A DNA stretch of 64,000 nt from Grosmannia clavigera kw1407 (lineage: Eukaryota > Ascomycota > Sordariomycetes > Ophiostomatales > Ophiostomataceae), in assembly GCF_000143105.1 (NCBI RefSeq), contig NW_014040569.1:1049765-1113764 (forward strand), in the 5' to 3' direction. Position 1 is the stretch's first letter. Every line of letters begins with the position of its first letter. Shown in pieces: positions 59,217-64,000 of this stretch. Under the pieces are notes generated by a model that saw only the letters and a program-made list of their open reading frames with translations, was not told where the DNA came from and ran no database searches. The position numbers were made by a program, and so were the translations under genes.

Positions 59217-61634
59217 CTACGAGTTCCACTTTTTGAAACAGTGCTGATAGACGGCGAGGATGTAGTGGCTTGCGCGCCCGTGTGTTTCGCACGACCGCAG
59301 CGCGGCATAGCGGTGTCTCGACCTCGCTCCGTCGCGATGCACCCTGGAAGCCCCGTCGTGGTCGATCCAGACAAAGGTGGGCTGTCGGCCGGCAATGCTG
59401 GCGGTGTTCAGGATAGGCGTGCGGTTGTCGCTGATGATGCCTAGCCGAAGGTCGAGCCCGCCACAGCGGCTTTTGCCGTACAGCTCGACGGCGGCCATGA
59501 GGGCCGGGATGGAGGGGTCGGTCGCCGTCTCCCAGTGACCGCTGGCGTGTGGTAGCGGCTGGGGCAGCTTTCCGTTCTCGCGACGCTTAGCCTCCTCCCG
59601 GATCTCGTGTGTCGTCAGCGCTACCATCAGGTCGGTGACCGAGGGCGTCGGCAGGTCCGACAGCTGGTACTCCATGCTCTTGCGGATAGCGAAGAAGGCG
59701 CACTCTTCCAGCGATTCGGGCACCCAGTCGCGTCGAGGCGGAACCCAACCGAAGCTCCGGCGAAGCTCCAATCGAATCTGCCTCTGCACTGCCGGCTGTG
59801 TGCCTGATCGCTCTGGTGCAGCCTCGTTTTCGGGCTCTTGCGGCCGCCAGATCTTGTCGCTAGCTATTCCGAGCCTCTCCAAGTGGCGGATGTCGTACAG
59901 CTCGATCTCACCGCCGATGATGCCGTCACGATGCGCCCAATCTGTGGCGCGAGTGCTGTCGGCGCGAGGACCAAGGTCCGGCATGTCTCTGTCGTTGGTG
60001 CCGTTCACAAACAAAAAGGGCCCTCGGCCGTGTGTGGCGGCCACGCGGTCGTCCAAGCTCCACGATGTCGGAACTGCTGGACGGCCCGCCTCCATGTCTG
60101 AGTCGAGCAACATATCGCCTTCGGCTTCTTCGAAACCCTCGGCATTCTCGACATTCTCGACAGACTCCCGGTTGCGCGTGTTAGCACGATTGATGTGTAC
60201 GACGTCTGGTTCCACGTCCGATGAGTCGGAATCGAAGCTGTCTGCCTCTGCGACAAATGTTGCCTGAGCCATGCCTGCGACCTCGATCTGTAGCGTCCGC
60301 AGATGTGCTGTCGACCCTAACTCGCGCAGACCGTCCTCCAGCGGCACCCAGTGTAGCCCGGCTGGCATCTGCTGGGGCAGACGAAGGCCGGCGCCATGGA
60401 GATGGGACAGGTCTGGCTCGCTCTCGTCTTCGCTCATAGGCGAATCGTCGGTCTGGACTATGTCCATGACATTGTCAAGAGCAGCGCCAGCCGGGTCTTC
60501 GACGTCCTCTGCGTCCTCCTGCGCGCTGACATCGTTTACAATTGTGTCGAATAGGGCACCGAGGACAGTCCGTTCCGCCTGTTGAACAGCCCCAGACATG
60601 TCTACTAGGAGCGAGTCAAGCAGGGAATCGAGGTCAGTGTTGTCGGTGTTCTCCCGCTCCATTGGAAAGCCGCTGTCGTCGTCATCGTCAAGGCCCCTGT
60701 CGAGAAGGGGCACCGGACTGTGAGAAATGCTGGGGTTCGAGTCGCTGTCGGCGATGCTCTCAGGGCTCTTGGGCAGAGGAGCTACTGGCGGCAGGCCGAA
60801 CCAGTTGATGACGGCCACGAGAAGGATGCACTGCGCAGCGTACGTCTTGTCGTGTCCCGAGAGGGCAGCGAAGGCGTGTATCGAGCGGCTCGACTGCTCG
60901 TCCGTGCCAGCATTCAGCACCTCCTTGGCCGCCTCCTCCACCTCGTCCATGTAGTACCAGATGGCGTTGTGCATCCGGTCCACAAGGGCGGGCGAGTCGT
61001 TCGGCGGCCGCGGCAGGTCTGCGAAGTTGTTGTTGATGAGGAACTCCGCCAGGTTGGTCATGGCACCCCATTCGGCCAGGTTGAAAGCCTCTGTGATCGT
61101 TTCGCCCAGTAAGACTTTGAGGGCTTGGACTAGACGATTTGTGTAGATGAGCTGCGAGATGTCGGCCGTGTTGAGCCGGATCGGGCAGCCGAAGTACTGA
61201 CGCCCATTCATAGCCAGCGAAGTGGCCTCGTCAAAGCCGCCATCACCCTCCTCATCAATGTTTTTTCCCACGTGCAGGCTTTGAAGCAGCACCAGCATTG
61301 GAGGTGGTTGCCCCTCCAGCGGGCCGAAAAAGGCTTTCAGGGATCTGAGCATGATGCGGTACCAGTTCATGAAAAAAAGCTGGAAAATGATGTGGCCGGC
61401 TTCAAAGCGATCGTCGCAGCCGTCACCAGAGGGCAGATGAAAGAACGCACCCCAGGTGTCATCGGCACGCACGTCGGCAATGTTGCCACGCGGGTCCTTG
61501 GACGCAGCTCTGCGTGCCACCTTCTCGAAGCCGAGGAGCAGTCGGTGCAGCTCGTCGGCCACGTCGTCCTCCATCTGCGCAGCAGTCCTGCGTGGCCCTT
61601 GCTCGGGGACGAGGCGGCGCCTTTCAGTTAGCAT
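59217..61634 (-). CDS. Acidic protein of unknown function, 5' end unresolved
   Basis: I do not recognise the family. From the first in-frame ATG at 61634 (MLTERRRLVPEQ) the frame runs 805 codons. Residues of the first third look globular and helical (FEAGHIIFQLFFMNWYRIML; NTADISQLIYTNRLVQALKVLLGE; QCILLVAVINWFGLP), the middle is acidic and disordered (LDDDDDSGF; DEDAEDVEDP style stretches), and the last third is globular again (RRSFGWVPPRRDWVPESLEECAFF; LMVALTTHEIREEAKRR). No signal peptide or membrane span is clear. The same frame stays coding-like upstream of 61634 to about 61733 (YSLTDGFKRVVPYLPVDTHTYL), so the true start is probably farther upstream, reached by introns. Two TGA codons interrupt the frame at 61734-61736 and 61899-61901. 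Confidence 0.65.
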   Translation of the reverse strand: MLTERRRLVPEQGPRRTAAQMEDDVADELHRLLLGFEKVARRAASKDPRGNIADVRADDTWGAFFHLPSGDGCDDRFEAGHIIFQLFFMNWYRIMLRSLKAFFGPLEGQPPPMLVLLQSLHVGKNIDEEGDGGFDEATSLAMNGRQYFGCPIRLNTADISQLIYTNRLVQALKVLLGETITEAFNLAEWGAMTNLAEFLINNNFADLPRPPNDSPALVDRMHNAIWYYMDEVEEAAKEVLNAGTDEQSSRSIHAFAALSGHDKTYAAQCILLVAVINWFGLPPVAPLPKSPESIADSDSNPSISHSPVPLLDRGLDDDDDSGFPMERENTDNTDLDSLLDSLLVDMSGAVQQAERTVLGALFDTIVNDVSAQEDAEDVEDPAGAALDNVMDIVQTDDSPMSEDESEPDLSHLHGAGLRLPQQMPAGLHWVPLEDGLRELGSTAHLRTLQIEVAGMAQATFVAEADSFDSDSSDVEPDVVHINRANTRNRESVENVENAEGFEEAEGDMLLDSDMEAGRPAVPTSWSLDDRVAATHGRGPFLFVNGTNDRDMPDLGPRADSTRATDWAHRDGIIGGEIELYDIRHLERLGIASDKIWRPQEPENEAAPERSGTQPAVQRQIRLELRRSFGWVPPRRDWVPESLEECAFFAIRKSMEYQLSDLPTPSVTDLMVALTTHEIREEAKRRENGKLPQPLPHASGHWETATDPSIPALMAAVELYGKSRCGGLDLRLGIISDNRTPILNTASIAGRQPTFVWIDHDGASRVHRDGARSRHRYAALRSCETHGRASHYILAVYQHCFKKWNS

Positions 61635-62387
61635 TCGCTGCTCCGACAAAGTCAGGTATGTATGCGTGTCAACGGGCAAATAAGGCACAACTCGCTTGAA
61701 GCCATCAGTGAGGCTGTACTTGGAGAGCGCCTGTCAGAAGGCATTAATAGCGTCCAGAGCGTCCCTGTGTGCAAAGATAGTGTTGTTGATGATGTGCGTG
61801 CCTGCATCCCCCGAGATGTTAGGAGTAAGGAGGAGAATCAGCTGGTGATACCGGACATAGTAGATCCCATTTAGGAACTGGAGCTGTCTCTCTGCCTCTC
61901 ACCCCAGAGAGTAAGCCGTCAAACCCATGGTGAGTTGTTGTGGATTGATGGGATTGCCAGTATACCTTGCCTGCAGAGGTGCTGTGATGTTAATAGAAAG
62001 AGATACCGAATGCTGCCCGGAATGATGCCCATTCGCCTCTGCTTTAAATACCAGGTTCACCTGTCATTGTGAGCATCTTCAGTCTTGTTCAAGAACAGTT
62101 CCATTGACCGAATTGCTCTCGAACAAGGCTGGTCGTCCTTCATGTTCGTGTATATGAACGCACTTTCGACATTGTACCCTCGACATTGTATGAGCAGGCA
62201 GAAGCCAAGGCATTTTCGAACTATCTTTCATGATAACAGACTTTGACAAGCGTAGTGGACAACGAGACTGCTTGAACAAGGAAGGAGCGAAAGTCTATGT
62301 GCTGTCTGATATTGTGAGAAGGCCGCCCCATTTATTAAAAACGATCCTATATTGGTCAACTACGGGAAATATTAGTATCCGATAAAT
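61635..62387. other. Likely 5' part of the unknown minus-strand gene and its promoter
   Basis: The minus-strand frame of the neighbouring gene remains open and coding-like through much of 61635-62060, broken by TGA at 61734, 61899 and again near 62063. Candidate splice sites exist (donor GTATAC at 61966 region, donor GTATCA at 61851 region, acceptor TACAG near 61716), but I could not choose one chain. The 5' remainder to the tRNA shows no gene. Confidence 0.4.
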
Positions 62388-62459
62388 GGGTTCTTGGTCT
62401 AGTGGTATGATTCTCGCTTAGGGTGCGAGAGGTCCCGAGTTCGATCCTCGGAGAACCCC
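62388..62459 (+). tRNA. tRNA-Pro (anticodon AGG)
   Basis: Full cloverleaf of 72 nt without intron. The acceptor stem GGGTTCT pairs perfectly with AGAACCC (62452-62458), discriminator C at 62459. The D-arm contains the A-box-like TGGTCTAGTGGTAT. The anticodon stem CTCGC/GCGAG encloses loop TTAGGGT, anticodon AGG at 62420-62422, reading CCU (and other CCN codons after inosine modification). The T-arm CCGAG-TTCGATC-CTCGG contains the B-box. CCA is not encoded. Confidence 0.97.
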
Positions 62460-62463
62460 CACC

Positions 62464-62469
62464 TTTTTT
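62464..62469 (+). terminator. RNA polymerase III terminator of tRNA-Pro
   Basis: Six T residues starting 5 bp after the tRNA 3' end, the normal Pol III stop signal. Confidence 0.85.
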
Positions 62470-62857
62470 GACCTTCTTTTCTTTTGCTGTTCCTCATACT
62501 TTGTTCTGTACCAGTTTGACTGTTGCGACATCGTGTAGAATACGGAGTACAGCCACGGGATCTTCACTTAACGGACTTTCATCAGGTACTTTCGCTGTAG
62601 TGGCAAGACTAGCGGCCATTTCTGCGCAGTCGATTGGACTGCCACGAGTAAGATGGTTTGCCGTTGCAGCATGAACTACCAACACAAAACCATGTGAAAT
62701 AACAACAGATCAACACTTGGCCAATAACGACGCCATGCTATATATATGTTACAACTGATGCTTATGGCAGGGGTAGCGGTGCACTGTATGGGGTCTTCAC
62801 GATGTGGCTGATGATCTGCGTGTTGTTAAGTAATCACAAGTCATGTGACATACGGAT

Positions 62858-62883
62858 GAGCCCTGATTGGTCAATCAGGGCTC
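62858..62883. repeat. Perfect inverted repeat, 12-bp arms, containing CCAAT boxes
   Basis: GAGCCCTGATTG (62858-62869) is the exact reverse complement of CAATCAGGGCTC (62872-62883), separated by GT. The centre reads ATTGGTCAAT, giving a CCAAT box on the minus strand. It sits 470 bp before the zinc-finger start. Confidence 0.9.
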
Positions 62884-63349
62884 CACCATATGCAGAGTTT
62901 TATCCCTCTAGAATAGCTGCATCCTCTCCTCTACTCTCTTTAGTAATACAACCAACCCTTTATGCTAAGTAAGCAGTGATTTGACACGTGTTGTAACTAG
63001 CTAGGAGAGGGTACATGGCGCGCCTTCACTGGTGCAGAGATTTCACTGGGGTTAATCCCCACTTTTATCTGTCTGACCAATGAGAGGCCGCGGTGCTGGC
63101 ATTAGTCAGAACGATCACAGTGCGCTCCATTCTAGAGCTTCACAATATACAGTGTGCCAATTCTGTGCGCTGGTCAGGCAGTGCTGCATATTCCTGCATG
63201 CTACAACGGGTTGGAGGGTTGCCTTGTCTTCCCCGACGAATATGTTCTCATAAATAGATAGGTCTAGGCTGTGATGCTGTGTGCATCTTCTTGCCTTTTT
63301 GTTCTGGAAGCTGTCTCCGCATCCGGGCCGTGGTCTTCCCAACATTGCA

Positions 63350-64000
63350 ATGGCAGCAGTAAGAACAACAATGACAACAACAACGGAACACTACTGCATG
63401 TTATGCAATACAGCGTTCAAGACGGATACAGCCTTGAAGAATCACATTGAATATTCGCTCATACACAGTTCTTGGAGATCTGCTAGAAACCGACCTGTCA
63501 TGACCACGGCATCGGTACCGGTCGAAGTTCCCGTGGGCGATGGCACTACTGCTGTGATCATTTATGAGTGCCCATCTTGCTCGATGCTGTTCAATGATCC
63601 GCCCAGCATAGCAGACCACGTGAGACGATCAAAGAATCACTTTTCCAGAGGCACTTCCTATCCATTTCTAGCTACTGGCAATCCTCCTGATATTCCGGTT
63701 ACTGTTCTGGTGATTGAGCGCATCGCTGCTACATATAAATGCCCCCTTTGCTCCCTCCTGTTTTTGTCGCCTCGAGATGTGGCACGCCATTTTAGACAGT
63801 CGTCTATGCATGCTGCACCTGTGCTCCCGAGCGACATGTTTTCAGACAATGCTCTCGCTGCTAACGGCGAGAGCACTACGGACGGCCAGTTTTCTACAAC
63901 ATTTCGCAAGGCGAAGTCTAAGAAGAAGTTTCAGAAGACCTTCACAAAGGGGAAAAGGCGGAGCAAAAAGGAAGAAGAGGAGAGCACAGAGACAGTGGCG
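63350..64000 (+). CDS. C2H2-like zinc-finger protein, cut by the right edge
   Basis: The frame from ATG at 63350 (MAAVRTTMTTTTEHYC) is open for 217 codons to the end of the window with no stop. Three fingers share one unusual layout, C-x2-C-x12-H-x6-H: C16/C19/H32/H39 (CMLCNTAF), C74/C77/H90/H97 (CPSCSMLF) and C131/C134/H147/H154 (CPLCSLLF). Spacers of about 34 residues separate them. A very basic stretch follows (FRKAKSKKKFQKTFTKGKRR), then glutamates. Such long H-H spacing is seen in some RNA- or dsRNA-binding finger proteins as well as DNA-binding ones; the target is unknown. Because the 3' end is missing, further domains may follow, and an intron could begin near the edge. Confidence 0.75.
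   Translation, partial: MAAVRTTMTTTTEHYCMLCNTAFKTDTALKNHIEYSLIHSSWRSARNRPVMTTASVPVEVPVGDGTTAVIIYECPSCSMLFNDPPSIADHVRRSKNHFSRGTSYPFLATGNPPDIPVTVLVIERIAATYKCPLCSLLFLSPRDVARHFRQSSMHAAPVLPSDMFSDNALAANGESTTDGQFSTTFRKAKSKKKFQKTFTKGKRRSKKEEEESTETVA

Larger units (their letters stand above)
62460..63349. other. Intergenic between tRNA-Pro and the right-edge zinc-finger gene
   Basis: No gene seen. It contains one TACGGAGTA copy (62541), the CCAAT-containing inverted repeat at 62858, and T/A-rich segments such as TATATATATG near 62740. It must hold the promoter of the gene starting at 63350. Confidence 0.45.

Overview
This window reads as nuclear DNA of a filamentous ascomycete (Pezizomycotina, probably Sordariomycetes; the species cannot be told from sequence alone). 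The evidence is monocistronic genes on both strands, mostly short introns of about 50-90 bp with GTRNGY-type donors and CTRAC-type branch points, long pyrimidine-rich leaders, and a gene set typical of these fungi. I see no bacterial operons, no intact transposon and no CRISPR array. Most genes in the ORF set are broken by introns, so I rebuilt exon chains by splice signals and reading phase; every chain given below sums to a multiple of three.

Layout. 0.5-1.4 kb: secreted CREG-like protein (+). 1.6-5.7 kb: large unrecognised protein (-). 7.05-7.66 kb: Roadblock/LC7 protein (-), divergent from IPI1 (+, 7.98-9.24 kb), a ribosome-biogenesis factor. 10.5-12.8 kb: Ded1/Vasa-like DEAD-box helicase (+). 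14.1-15.9 kb: glyoxylate-cycle malate synthase with a peroxisomal C-terminus (+). 16.5-18.4 kb: glutamine/histidine-rich two-finger transcription factor (-), followed upstream by about 8.3 kb without a supportable gene. 26.7-30.4 kb: Gin4/Hsl1-family kinase (-), divergent from SMC5 (+, 31.9-35.4 kb). A second gene-poor block covers 35.4-41.7 kb.

41.7-44.8 kb: ketopantoate-reductase-like protein with a long disordered tail (+). 45.7-46.1 kb: a small three-exon gene for the DASH-complex subunit Hsk3 (+). 46.6-47.2 kb: RNase P Rpr2/Rpp21-type subunit (-), divergent from SUB2 (+, 47.8-50.3 kb). After a 5.6-kb gap comes a Pho85-type (Pcl) cyclin (+, 55.9-58.2 kb), then an unrecognised protein with a difficult 5' end (-, 59.2-61.6 kb or longer), a tRNA-Pro(AGG) at 62.4 kb, and a zinc-finger protein that runs off the right edge (+, from 63.35 kb).

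The genes are mainly housekeeping: RNA metabolism (IPI1, DEAD-box helicase, SUB2, Rpr2), chromosome and cell-cycle functions (SMC5, Hsk3, Gin4/Hsl1 kinase, Pcl cyclin) and carbon metabolism (malate synthase). I found no convincing new multi-gene system. The observations most worth following are a 1-kb intron splitting the Q-motif of SUB2 with an in-frame alternative start, a reductase-like protein with a degenerate cofactor motif, an end-of-window protein with three identical C-x2-C-x12-H-x6-H fingers, two in-frame TGA codons at the 5' end of the 59-62 kb gene, a TACGGAGTA 9-mer repeated 18 times only outside exons, and several perfect hairpins in intergenic DNA.
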